Positions 52,144-60,248 of a stretch of DNA of 64,000 nt are shown in pieces. This stretch comes from Brevibacillus_H sp041920465. Its GTDB lineage: Bacteria > Bacillota > Bacilli > Brevibacillales > Brevibacillaceae. Each line of letters begins with the position of its first letter. The first letter of the stretch is position 1. The position numbers and the translations under genes were made by a program. The notes under the pieces are model-generated. The model made no database searches. It had not been told where the DNA came from and was given only the letters and a program-made list of their open reading frames with translations. The stretch is taken from the NCBI GenBank assembly GCA_041920465.1, contig JBHGXW010000069.1:1-64000 (forward strand), written 5' to 3'.

Positions 52144-53440
52144 ACTCAAAATGACCCTCGACTACGAGGAACTCTCCAATTGCATGCGCTGCGGCTTTTG
52201 CCAGCCAGCCTGCCCTACCTTTCGCGAGACGGGCTACGAAGCTGCTTCACCACGAGGGCGTATCGCGCTGATGAAAGCAGTAGCTGACGGTATTCTTCAG
52301 CCTGATCAGGATTTCGTCGATCAAATGAACCTTTGCCTGGGCTGCCGCGCCTGTGAACCTGCTTGTCCGGCTGGCGTTCACTACGGCCAACTGATTGAAC
52401 AAGCGCGGGAAGCAATTGAAGATCATGCCAAAGAGACCAACAAATATCCTGCGTGGATTCAGTTTATCCGTACATTTGCCTTCAAGACGCTGTTCCCGCA
52501 CCAAGACCGTCTGTATACGCTGGGCAAATTGATGCGTTTTTATCAAAAGTCAGGGCTTAATAAGCTGGCTCGTGGAATCGGGATCATGAAGCTGTTCCCG
52601 AAACACATGGCGGAGATGGAACAAATCCTGCCGGAAGCAACCGGAAAAGGGCTTGTCAATGCGGTTGGCACCTTCGTCCCAGCCAAAGGAGAAGCAAAGC
52701 TTAAAGTGGGAATGTTCCGCGGCTGTATCATGGACGTACTGTTTCATGAAACCAACGTAAACACGGTTGAGCTTCTCACTCAAGCCGGATGTGATGTCGT
52801 GATCCCGCCCAATCAAAACTGCTGCGGTGCGCTGCATGCCCACAGCGGGGAGCGGGCTTTGGCTCGTGATTTGGCGAAGAAAAATATCAAAGTGTTTAAA
52901 GAAGCCGATGTTGACATCATCATCTCCAACGGCGGAGGATGCGGTGCGATGCTGCAGGAATATGATCACCTGCTAAAAGACGATCCAGAATGGAAGGAAG
53001 ATGCTGTCTGGTTTGCCAAGCGCGTCCGTGACATTAGTGACGTAATGGTGGAAATCGGGCACAAGCTGGAATTCAAACCGCTCGACAAGCGGGTTACCTA
53101 TCAGGATTCCTGCCACCTGCGCAACGGGATGAAGGTGATTCATCCGCCGCGCCAATTGATCAGATCCATTCCTCGGGTCAAATATGTAGAACTATTTGAG
53201 GCAGACAGATGCTGTGGTTCCGCCGGTATTTACAACGTGGTGCAGCCGGAAATGTCAGGCCGCATCTTGGAAGAGAAGATGGAGCATGTAGGCAATACCC
53301 AAGCGGATATTTTGGTTACCGCTAACCCGGGCTGCCTCTTGCAGATGAAGCTTGGCATTCATCGCGCAGGCTTGGAAGGGCGTATAGAAGCTATCCATAT
53401 TGTCGACCTGTTGGCAAGACAATTGGCTGAAAAGAAATAG
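52130..53440 (+). CDS. glcF: Glycolate oxidase iron-sulfur subunit GlcF
   Basis: Electron-transfer partner of GlcD, 436 aa. Two 4Fe-4S motifs are near the N-terminus (CMRCGFCQPACPTF and CLGCRACEPACPAG). Two CCG domains follow (NQNCCGALHAHSG and DRCCGSAGIYNV), as in heterodisulfide-reductase-like subunits. The ATG at 52130 lies within the end of glcD. It should pass electrons to the quinone pool. Confidence 0.94.
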   Translation: MLQDKLKMTLDYEELSNCMRCGFCQPACPTFRETGYEAASPRGRIALMKAVADGILQPDQDFVDQMNLCLGCRACEPACPAGVHYGQLIEQAREAIEDHAKETNKYPAWIQFIRTFAFKTLFPHQDRLYTLGKLMRFYQKSGLNKLARGIGIMKLFPKHMAEMEQILPEATGKGLVNAVGTFVPAKGEAKLKVGMFRGCIMDVLFHETNVNTVELLTQAGCDVVIPPNQNCCGALHAHSGERALARDLAKKNIKVFKEADVDIIISNGGGCGAMLQEYDHLLKDDPEWKEDAVWFAKRVRDISDVMVEIGHKLEFKPLDKRVTYQDSCHLRNGMKVIHPPRQLIRSIPRVKYVELFEADRCCGSAGIYNVVQPEMSGRILEEKMEHVGNTQADILVTANPGCLLQMKLGIHRAGLEGRIEAIHIVDLLARQLAEKK

Positions 53441-53463
53441 AAATAGAATAGAGATAGAGGTCG

Positions 53464-53498
53464 AAATCCATGTTCTGTAAAGGAGCATGGATTTTTTT
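53464..53498 (+). terminator. Terminator of glcDF
   Basis: AAATCCATG / CATGGATTT stem, 13-nt loop, T7 tail. Confidence 0.88.
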
Positions 53499-53518
53499 CA
53501 CACTTTTTTGTCATAAAC

Positions 53519-53534
53519 TGTGAAAAATGTCACA
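53519..53534. promoter_or_regulatory. Fnr/Crp-type operator before hcp
   Basis: TGTGA-AAAATG-TCACA is a perfect TGTGA-N6-TCACA palindrome, 125 nt before the hcp start. A second palindrome TCACATGTGA lies at 53568-53577. In Bacillus, Fnr boxes of this form control anaerobic genes; the assignment here is by consensus. Confidence 0.7.
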
Positions 53535-53658
53535 AAAAAATGAACAGTTGCTTTTTTGTGCGTACAGTCACATGTGATTTTTATCTCATGTTTTATTATC
53601 TGTTCTATCAAAAAAAGAAAAGAAGCTTGATTCGAAGCGAATTCGGGAGGGAAACAGA

Positions 53659-54957
53659 ATGTTTTGTTATCAATGTGAACAGACACCAACCGGCGGGTGT
53701 ACAGTAGTCGGCGTATGCGGGAAAAATGAAGAGCTGGCCAGCATTCAAGACACCATTATCTTTGCCCTGAAAGGGATTGCCGCTTACGCAACACATGCTC
53801 GCGAATTGGGATATATCGATCCGGAAGTGGACGGCATTACGCAAGAAGCGCTCTACTTCACCTTGACCAATGTAAACTTCAACCTGCAGGAACATCTTGC
53901 CATGGCGATGAAAGTAGGAAAAGCAGCGATCAAGGTAATGGAGCTCTTGGATAAAGCTCATACAGATCGTTTCGGCATTCCGCAGCCAATCAAGATTTCG
54001 CAAAACAAAATCGAAGGCAAATGCATCGTGGTTACCGGCCACAACCTGTTTGCACTGGAAGAACTGCTGAAACAAACAGAGGGCAAAGGCATCAACATTT
54101 ACACGCACTCCGAGATGCTTCCTGCACACGGCTATCCGGAGTTAAAGAAATACGCTCATTTGAAAGGAAACATCGGGAAAGCTTGGTATGACCAACGCCG
54201 TCTCTTCGAAGAGTTCCCGGGCGCGATTTTGGCAACTACCAACTGTGTCATGCCGATCAAAGGAACTTATGCGGACCGTTTCTTCTCCTACGAGGTTGCA
54301 GGCCTTGAGAACGTAACCAAAATTGTGAACAACGACTTCACACCGCTGATTGAGAAAGCACTCTCTTTACCGGAAGCAAACATCGAATCTGATTTGACCC
54401 TGACTACCGGCTTCCACCACCAAACCGTGCTGGGCATTGCACCAGAGATCATTGATGCCGTGAAAGCCGGTAAAATTAAACGCTTCTTTGTCATCGCGGG
54501 TTGCGATGCACCTGGCAAAGGCGGAGAGTACTACCGTGAATTGGCTACATCCCTGCCGCCTGAAACCGTAATTCTCACGACATCCTGTGGTAAGTTCCGC
54601 TTTAACGATGTAGATTACGGTACAGTACCAGGCACCAGCATTCCACGTTACATCGACTTGGGCCAATGCAACAACTCCGTGTCTACCATTAAGATTGCGG
54701 CAGCACTGGCAGAAGCATTCGGCTGTGAAGTAAACGAACTGCCTGTAAGCATTGTGCTTTCCTGGTTTGAACAAAAAGCGGTAGCCATTCTCTTGGGCCT
54801 CTTCAGCCTTGGAATCAAAGATATCCGCATCGGTCCGAAGCTTCCGGAGTTTATTCAACCTGGCGTATTGCAAGTGCTGCAGGACTTGTTCAATGTTAAG
54901 CCGATCGGTGAAGCTCAAGAAGATATGAAAGAAATGCTTGGCGCTGTAACTAACTAA
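53659..54957 (+). CDS. hcp: Hybrid-cluster protein / hydroxylamine reductase (short class III form)
   Basis: Hcp reduces NO or hydroxylamine and protects against nitrosative stress. 432 aa, about 100 residues shorter than E. coli Hcp, which fits the short class that lacks part of the N-terminal helical domain. The N-terminal cluster cysteines are in MFCYQCEQT and GGCTVVGVCGK. Hybrid-cluster ligands are visible: His in VTGHNLFA, Glu in HSEMLPAHGYPEL, and Cys in TTNCVMP, IAGCDAPGKGGEYY, TTSCGKFRFN and DLGQCNNS. GGGAGGG lies 9 nt before the ATG. Its own Fnr-type box and terminators show a single-gene unit. No Hcr reductase is adjacent. Confidence 0.95.
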   Translation: MFCYQCEQTPTGGCTVVGVCGKNEELASIQDTIIFALKGIAAYATHARELGYIDPEVDGITQEALYFTLTNVNFNLQEHLAMAMKVGKAAIKVMELLDKAHTDRFGIPQPIKISQNKIEGKCIVVTGHNLFALEELLKQTEGKGINIYTHSEMLPAHGYPELKKYAHLKGNIGKAWYDQRRLFEEFPGAILATTNCVMPIKGTYADRFFSYEVAGLENVTKIVNNDFTPLIEKALSLPEANIESDLTLTTGFHHQTVLGIAPEIIDAVKAGKIKRFFVIAGCDAPGKGGEYYRELATSLPPETVILTTSCGKFRFNDVDYGTVPGTSIPRYIDLGQCNNSVSTIKIAAALAEAFGCEVNELPVSIVLSWFEQKAVAILLGLFSLGIKDIRIGPKLPEFIQPGVLQVLQDLFNVKPIGEAQEDMKEMLGAVTN

Positions 54958-54972
54958 TGAATGATCGAAAAA

Positions 54973-55000
54973 AGAGAGGGACTCCCCTCTCTTTTCTTAT
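54973..55000 (+). terminator. Terminator of hcp
   Basis: AGAGAGGG / CCCTCTCT stem, 4-nt loop, TTTTCTT tail. Confidence 0.9.
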
Positions 55001-55107
55001 TTCTCATCACTTTACTCTTTAAAAGATGGCGGATACAAGGTAAAGTATTATCATGACCACACACAAAATACAAATGTCCGTGATGAGTGGATAGGAGGCT
55101 AAGTAGA

Positions 55108-56460
55108 GTGAAGGTTTGCAAATTTGGCGGTACTTCTATGGCGTCGGCAGCTCAGTTTCAAAAAGTATATGAAATCATTAAAGACGATCCTGCTCGTCGC
55201 ATTGTTGTCGTATCGGCACCAGGAAAGCGGGATAAAGATGATACCAAGGTAACCGATCTGTTGATTGCCTGCGCGAACAAGTTTCTGAAGGATAGAGAGG
55301 CAGAGCGGGAACTGCAGCTGATTATTAACCGATATCAGGAAATTGCTGGCGATTTGGCACTTCCCCAAGAGGTTATGGAGCGGATTACCGCTGATTTACG
55401 TGAACTGTTGAGTGCTGATCTGGCAAATCCGGACGCGTTTCTCGATGCGATGAAAGCGGCTGGAGAAGATAATTCGGCCAAGCTTTTTGCCAGCTTTTTG
55501 AGAAGCAAAGGGATGGATGCAGAATACGTCAATCCTCGTGAAGCAGGGTTGCTGGTAAGTGATGAGTACGGCAATGCCCAGGTGCTGGAAGAATCATACG
55601 AAAAATTAGCCAAACTGAGAGACCGTTCCGGCATCGTCGTCTTCCCGGGTTTCTTCGGCTACTCGCCGGCCGGGGCCCTGGTTACTTTTTCGCGTGGCGG
55701 CTCCGACATTACCGGTTCGATTCTGGCAGCAGCGGTGAAAGCTGACTTGTACGAAAACTTCACCGATGTGGATTCCGTTTTTGCCGTCAATCCTTCCTTG
55801 ATAGCCAATCCGCGTAAAATCAACGAAATCACTTATCGTGAAATGCGCGAATTGTCATACGCCGGGTTTTCTGTTTTCCATGAAGAAGCGCTCCTGCCTG
55901 CATTTCGAGCCAGGATTCCTGTTTGTATCAAAAATACCAACAATCCAAGCGCTCCCGGAACGATGATTGTTTCTGAACGCCATCCGGCGAACAACCCGAT
56001 TGCCGGAATCGCCAGCGACAGCGGCTTTTGCAGCATCTACGTAAGCAAATACCTGATGAACCGGGAAATCGGGTTTGGACGCAGATTGCTGCAGATTTTG
56101 GAGGAAGAAGGCTTGTCCTACGAGCATACGCCGTCAGGAATTGATAACATCTCCGTCATTCTGCGCGAGAATCAGTTGGATCAGGAGAAGGAGTCACGTG
56201 TCCTGAAACGAATCCTGGGAGAACTGAATGTGGATGATGTCTCGATTCAGCATGACCTTGCGCTGGTTATGATTGTCGGAGAGGGAATGAGACGCTCGAT
56301 CGGGGTATCGTCCCGCGCTACTACTGCGCTGGCGCAAGCGGGCGTCAACCTGGAGATGATCAACCAAGGCTCTTCAGAGGTAAGCATGATGTTCGGCGTC
56401 AAATCGGAAGATGCGAATACAGCCGTCATTGCACTGTATCACGAGTTTTTTCTGATATAA
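55108..56460 (+). CDS. Aspartate kinase (YclM/LysC-III type)
   Basis: Phosphorylates aspartate, the first step to lysine, threonine and methionine. 450 aa, the monofunctional class without an internal beta-subunit start. It begins VKVCKFGGTSMASAAQF at the GTG at 55108, after AGGAGG. The kinase domain (about 1-295) has FPGFFGYSPAGALVTFSRGG and GSDITGSILAAAVKADLYEN. Two ACT domains follow (from about 305; MIVGEGMRRSIGVSSRAT, then VNLEMINQGSSEVSMMFGV), so it is feedback-inhibited. Single gene, no other amino-acid genes near. Confidence 0.95.
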   Translation: MKVCKFGGTSMASAAQFQKVYEIIKDDPARRIVVVSAPGKRDKDDTKVTDLLIACANKFLKDREAERELQLIINRYQEIAGDLALPQEVMERITADLRELLSADLANPDAFLDAMKAAGEDNSAKLFASFLRSKGMDAEYVNPREAGLLVSDEYGNAQVLEESYEKLAKLRDRSGIVVFPGFFGYSPAGALVTFSRGGSDITGSILAAAVKADLYENFTDVDSVFAVNPSLIANPRKINEITYREMRELSYAGFSVFHEEALLPAFRARIPVCIKNTNNPSAPGTMIVSERHPANNPIAGIASDSGFCSIYVSKYLMNREIGFGRRLLQILEEEGLSYEHTPSGIDNISVILRENQLDQEKESRVLKRILGELNVDDVSIQHDLALVMIVGEGMRRSIGVSSRATTALAQAGVNLEMINQGSSEVSMMFGVKSEDANTAVIALYHEFFLI

Positions 56461-56480
56461 ATCCTATGAATGAATAGGGA

Positions 56481-56520
56481 ACCCCCGGCGATGTGCACGC
56501 AGCTGCCGGGGGATTTTCTT
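56481..56520 (+). terminator. Terminator of the aspartate kinase gene
   Basis: CCCCCGGC / GCCGGGGG stem, 15-nt loop, ATTTTCTT tail; a repeat-family head starts 18 nt after the stem. Confidence 0.88.
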
Positions 56521-56530
56521 ATCATATCGT

Positions 56531-56780
56531 AAAGTTTAACCGCTTTAAATTATTAAAGTGGTTAAACTTTCTTTCCTTTTGTTCAGCAGAAGAAAAACTT
56601 CGTCCACTCACAGCTCCTTTTAAGCGAAACAAAGCGCAGGGAGCGAAAGAAGGAAAAGAGTCGGCATTCTTTCCACCAGTGAGAGGCCAAGTGATTTTCT
56701 TGTCGACTCCCTTCTGAAGTGAGCGAAGCGGACGGTAGACGCTCCAAGCGAGCTTAAATAGAGCGAAGAGGGACGAAGTC
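56531..56780. repeat. Terminator-linked repeat, copy 4 (head plus body)
   Basis: Same length and near-identical to the copy at 23294-23543. Head hairpin AAAGTTTAACCGCTTTAA / TTAAAGTGGTTAAACTTT at 56531-56570; body bounded by ACTTCGTCC (56597-56605) and GGACGAAGT (56771-56779). It ends 15 bp from the stop codon of the convergent kimA gene. Predicted frames inside are not conserved as proteins beyond the DNA identity. Confidence 0.88.
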
Positions 56781-56794
56781 ATTTCTTCGTTTAT

Positions 56795-58612
56795 TTATTT
56801 TTGCAAATGATAGGGGACGGTGGCGATGGTCACGTCTTTACGGGCAAACAGATAGGCGCGAATCAGCCAACTCGTCTGGTTATGCATGAAATTGTGCCAC
56901 CACTTCTTGGTGATGAATTGCGGCATCAATACCGTGATATGGTTGGTTGAAGATGTTTTCCACTCCAGTGTATCAATAAATTTGATCAGCGGGCGGAGAA
57001 TGCTTCGATAACGGGATCTAAGCACAATAAGCCGCACGCCAGGGTTCCATTCTTCCCATTTGCGTTCCATCTTGTCTATTGATTCATCGTCAAATCCCAC
57101 ATAGACAGCTACCACATTGTCGGTTAACGATTTGGCATAACCGATTGTGCCCATTACCGGCCTGGTTACACCGGCAACCGGAATGACAATGATGTTCTCT
57201 TTGATCTGCGGCTTTTCGTTTGCCAGATCGATCCTGAGTTCTTCGGCAATGTCTTCGTAGTGCTGGTGGATTTTTCGGAAAACAACGATTACGACTGGCA
57301 GAAAAACAAAGATAATCCAAACCTGTGAAAACTTCGTAATGGTAAAAATCAGCGAAATGGAAAGCGTGGTCAACATGCCGATCGTGTTGATCGTAAACGG
57401 AACGCCCCATCCTTTTGGCTTGTTGGTCAGCCAGCGCTTCATCATGCCGGCTTGCGACAGGGTAAACGGAATAAAGACGCCCAGCGCATATAACGGAATC
57501 AGGTTTTCCGTGTCGCCTTTAAAGATGACGATCAGCAAGGCGGACAAGAAGCCGAGGGTAATAATTCCGTTGGAAAATCCGAGTCGATCGCCCCGCACCA
57601 TAAACATATGCGGCATGAATTTGTCTTTGGCCAGCATGAACGAAAGCAGCGGGAAGGCGGAGTACGCCGTATTGGCCGCCAAAAACAGAATGAACGCAGT
57701 AGCCGTCTGGATGAAATAATAGATGGTTCCCCGGCCGAACGTAGCCGCAGCGATTTGCGAGACGACCGTCTCCTTGGAGTCAGGCACGATTCCATACCAG
57801 TAGGCGAGCAGACTGATTCCGATAAACATACTGCCCAAAATCGTGCCCATCAGGACAAGCGTGACAGCGGCGTTTTTCTCGGCAGGAGCTTTGAAATTGG
57901 GAATGGCATTGGAGACGGCTTCCACCCCGGTTAAAGCAGAGCAGCCCGAACTGAATGCTTTGAGCAGAATAAACAGGCTGACCCCGCTTACGGCAACACC
58001 ATAGGCAGGCGGATGGGCTGGAATCGTGCCCGTTGCCAACCGGTAAGTGCCTGAAATGATCAGAATGAAAATAGCGATGACGAACATATAGACCGGATAA
58101 GCAAGAATCGAAGCAGATTCCGTAATTCCCCGCAAGTTCAAGATCGTCAGAATGACAATGATGCAAAGCGCAATAAGCACGCGGTTCTCATGCAGCGATG
58201 GAAACGCCGACGTGATGGCGTCTGTTCCGGCAGAGGCGCTGACTGCCACCGTCAAGATGTAATCAACCAAGAGTGATCCGCCTGCGACCAGCCCGAAAGG
58301 CAACCCGAGATTTTCCTTGGCGACAATGTACGCTCCACCGCCTGAAGGATAGGTGAAAATGGTTTGGCGATAAGAAAGAATGAGTACGGTCAAGAGTCCG
58401 AGTACGGCAATGGAAATAGGAATAGAGTACCAGAGAGCGGTGAAGCCCGCTACCATTAAGACCAGCAAAATTTGTTCCGTTCCGTAAGCTACCGAGGAAA
58501 GGGCGTCAGAGGAAAGAACAGCGAGAGCTTTCAGTTTTGTCAGCTTCTCTTCTGCCAGTTCGGTTGATTTCATCGGACGTCCGATTAAAAAACGTTTCAG
58601 CTTTGTTACCAT
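56795..58612 (-). CDS. kimA: KimA-type potassium importer (YdaO, APC superfamily)
   Basis: Proton-coupled K+ importer regulated by c-di-AMP, 605 aa (B. subtilis KimA is 607). The N-terminus FLIGRPMKSTELAEEKLTK is typical. About 12 membrane helices follow (SSDALSSVAYGTEQILLVL; GAYIVAKENLGLPFGLVAGG; KAFSSGCSALTGVEAVSNAI), then a ~150-residue cytoplasmic domain (IIVIPVAGVTRPVMGTIGYA, VYVGFDDESIDKMERKWEEW) that binds c-di-AMP in the family. I use the ATG at 58612 (GGGGAAC upstream); an extension to 58678 would run into the riboswitch terminator. Controlled by a ydaO riboswitch directly upstream. Confidence 0.94.
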   Translation of the reverse strand: MVTKLKRFLIGRPMKSTELAEEKLTKLKALAVLSSDALSSVAYGTEQILLVLMVAGFTALWYSIPISIAVLGLLTVLILSYRQTIFTYPSGGGAYIVAKENLGLPFGLVAGGSLLVDYILTVAVSASAGTDAITSAFPSLHENRVLIALCIIVILTILNLRGITESASILAYPVYMFVIAIFILIISGTYRLATGTIPAHPPAYGVAVSGVSLFILLKAFSSGCSALTGVEAVSNAIPNFKAPAEKNAAVTLVLMGTILGSMFIGISLLAYWYGIVPDSKETVVSQIAAATFGRGTIYYFIQTATAFILFLAANTAYSAFPLLSFMLAKDKFMPHMFMVRGDRLGFSNGIITLGFLSALLIVIFKGDTENLIPLYALGVFIPFTLSQAGMMKRWLTNKPKGWGVPFTINTIGMLTTLSISLIFTITKFSQVWIIFVFLPVVIVVFRKIHQHYEDIAEELRIDLANEKPQIKENIIVIPVAGVTRPVMGTIGYAKSLTDNVVAVYVGFDDESIDKMERKWEEWNPGVRLIVLRSRYRSILRPLIKFIDTLEWKTSSTNHITVLMPQFITKKWWHNFMHNQTSWLIRAYLFARKDVTIATVPYHLQK

Positions 58613-58655
58613 GAATGTTCCCCACTTTGTGTTTCGGATGTTTCTCTGTACAGAA

Positions 58656-58702
58656 AAAAGAAAAACAAAAAAACACAAGAAGGGTTATACGAAGTCTTGT
58701 GT
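58656..58702 (-). terminator. Expression-platform terminator of the ydaO riboswitch
   Basis: On the minus strand, ACACAAGA (58702-58695) pairs with TCTTGTGT (58680-58673) and is followed by TTTTTTTGTTTTTC. Ligand binding should favour it and stop kimA transcription. Confidence 0.9.
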
Positions 58703-58709
58703 CATTACG

Positions 58710-58835
58710 TAATCCACCCCGCTCCACGCTTACGAGGTTAGCTGACGGATTCGGGCAGGTGCGAGTTGCCCTACTCATCTCAAAGGATGAGATTCACCCC
58801 AATTAATTGGTTCCCCCGTTCTTTCGATTAAGCGT
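58710..58835 (-). promoter_or_regulatory. ydaO-yuaA (c-di-AMP) riboswitch
   Basis: Minus-strand strings in order: CGCTTAATCGAAAGAACGGG, GGGAACCAATTAATTGGGGT, GAATCTCATCC, GAGTAGGGC, CCGAATCCGTCAGCTAACCT and CGTAAGCGTGGAGCGGGGTG. These are the conserved blocks of the ydaO class. High c-di-AMP turns kimA off. Confidence 0.95.
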
Positions 58836-58912
58836 ACATCTATGAAATTGTTTTTTCGGCATTACTACCCTACACCCTCAGTCAAGGAAACAGCAACTGT
58901 CTAAAACAAGCG

Positions 58913-58926
58913 AGTAAGCGCTTACA
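58913..58926. promoter_or_regulatory. CcpA cre-like site between kimA and glycerate kinase
   Basis: AGTAAGCGCTTACA, a perfect GTAAGCGCTTAC palindrome that fits the cre consensus (TGWAARCGYTWNCW) except at the first base. It lies 95 nt before the glycerate kinase start, which fits carbon-catabolite control of glyoxylate use. Confidence 0.6.
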
Positions 58927-59020
58927 ATGAGTGAAATATCATTTTAGCTTGCTACTGCTAACTGTATCATGATCTGCTATATTTGTGGGTAAGAAAAACT
59001 GTTCAAAGAGGGGTTACCAT

Positions 59021-60181
59021 ATGAAGATCGTGATCGCTCCTGATTCATTCAAAGGAAGTCTCTCTTCCATACAGGTTGGAAGCTTGGTGAAGGAAGCATT
59101 TTTGCAGGAGTTTCCGGAAGCTGTGATTGATGTTGTCCCAATGGCTGACGGCGGCGAGGGGACAATGGAGGCACTCATCTTTGCCACAGACGGGTACCGG
59201 GTGGAGGTGGAAGCAACCGGGCCGCTTGGAGAACCGATTCGCACCTCTTATGGCGTATTGGGAGATCACAAGACAGCCGTCGTGGAGATTGCTGCCATTG
59301 CCGGGCTGCCGATGGTTCCTCTTGATCAGCGGAACCCGATGCTTACCACTACTTACGGAATGGGAGAAGTGATCCGGCAGGCGCTGGATCAGGGTTATCG
59401 CCAGTTCATCATCGGCCTGGGCGGAAGTGCGACCAACGATGCGGGTCTTGGCATGCTGCAGGCGCTTGGAGCTGTTTTCGCGGATGAGCACGGGCAAGCG
59501 GTGCCACCTGTTGGAGCATCTTTATCCCGGGTAAAAACCGTTGATTACACTGCACTCGATCCCAGGCTGAAAGAGTGCCAGTTTCAGATAGCTAGTGATG
59601 TGACCAATCCGCTCTGCGGCAAACTGGGGGCTTCCCGTGTGTTTGCCTTGCAGAAGGGAGCGACAGAAGAGCAGGCTGAATGGATGGATCAAGCCATGCA
59701 GCATGCGGCAAGCCTTATCGAAGGGCATCTGGGAGCGGAGTTTCAGGAGCAGCCGGGTGCAGGAGCGGCGGGAGGTCTGGGCTTTGCGTTTCTTACCTTG
59801 GGAGGCAGGCTGATCTCCGGCGCGCAAATCGTGGCGAACGCCTCTGGTCTGAAAGAAAAGCTGAAGCGCTGCGACTGGGTAATTACGGGTGAAGGGAGAA
59901 GCGACTATCAAACCGCTTTTGGCAAAGTGCCTTATTTCGTCGGGAAGATGGCCAAACAGCTGAACAAACGGGCCATCCTGCTTTCAGGTTCGCTGGGCGA
60001 AGGGGCGGAACAGCTGCATGAGGTTTTTGTCAGTCTTCATTCCATTGCTCCGGGGCCTGTCAGTTTGGAAGATTCCATGAAACACGGCTCTTTGTACATG
60101 AAGCGGGCTGCCGCCAACATTGCGCGGCTGATCAAGGCGGCCAGCGGACAGGAGCATTCAAACCCTCACTCTATCCACTGA
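59021..60181 (+). CDS. glxK: Glycerate 2-kinase (GlxK/GarK family)
   Basis: Phosphorylates D-glycerate to 2-phosphoglycerate. 386 aa. The start MKIVIAPDSFKGSLSS at 59021 (AGAGGGG upstream) is invariant in the family. Other blocks: VPMADGGEGTMEAL, IIGLGGSATNDAGLGMLQAL, PGAGAAGGLGFAF, VITGEGRSDYQTAFGKVP. It is followed 67 nt later by a 2-hydroxyacid dehydrogenase, which would supply glycerate from hydroxypyruvate or from tartronate-type sources. A cre-like site lies upstream. Confidence 0.95.
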   Translation: MKIVIAPDSFKGSLSSIQVGSLVKEAFLQEFPEAVIDVVPMADGGEGTMEALIFATDGYRVEVEATGPLGEPIRTSYGVLGDHKTAVVEIAAIAGLPMVPLDQRNPMLTTTYGMGEVIRQALDQGYRQFIIGLGGSATNDAGLGMLQALGAVFADEHGQAVPPVGASLSRVKTVDYTALDPRLKECQFQIASDVTNPLCGKLGASRVFALQKGATEEQAEWMDQAMQHAASLIEGHLGAEFQEQPGAGAAGGLGFAFLTLGGRLISGAQIVANASGLKEKLKRCDWVITGEGRSDYQTAFGKVPYFVGKMAKQLNKRAILLSGSLGEGAEQLHEVFVSLHSIAPGPVSLEDSMKHGSLYMKRAAANIARLIKAASGQEHSNPHSIH

Positions 60182-60248
60182 AGAATAAGGAAGTCGAAAA
60201 AAAGGAGAATCGAAGAGAAAGTAGAGTCGAAGGAAAAGGAGAATCAGG

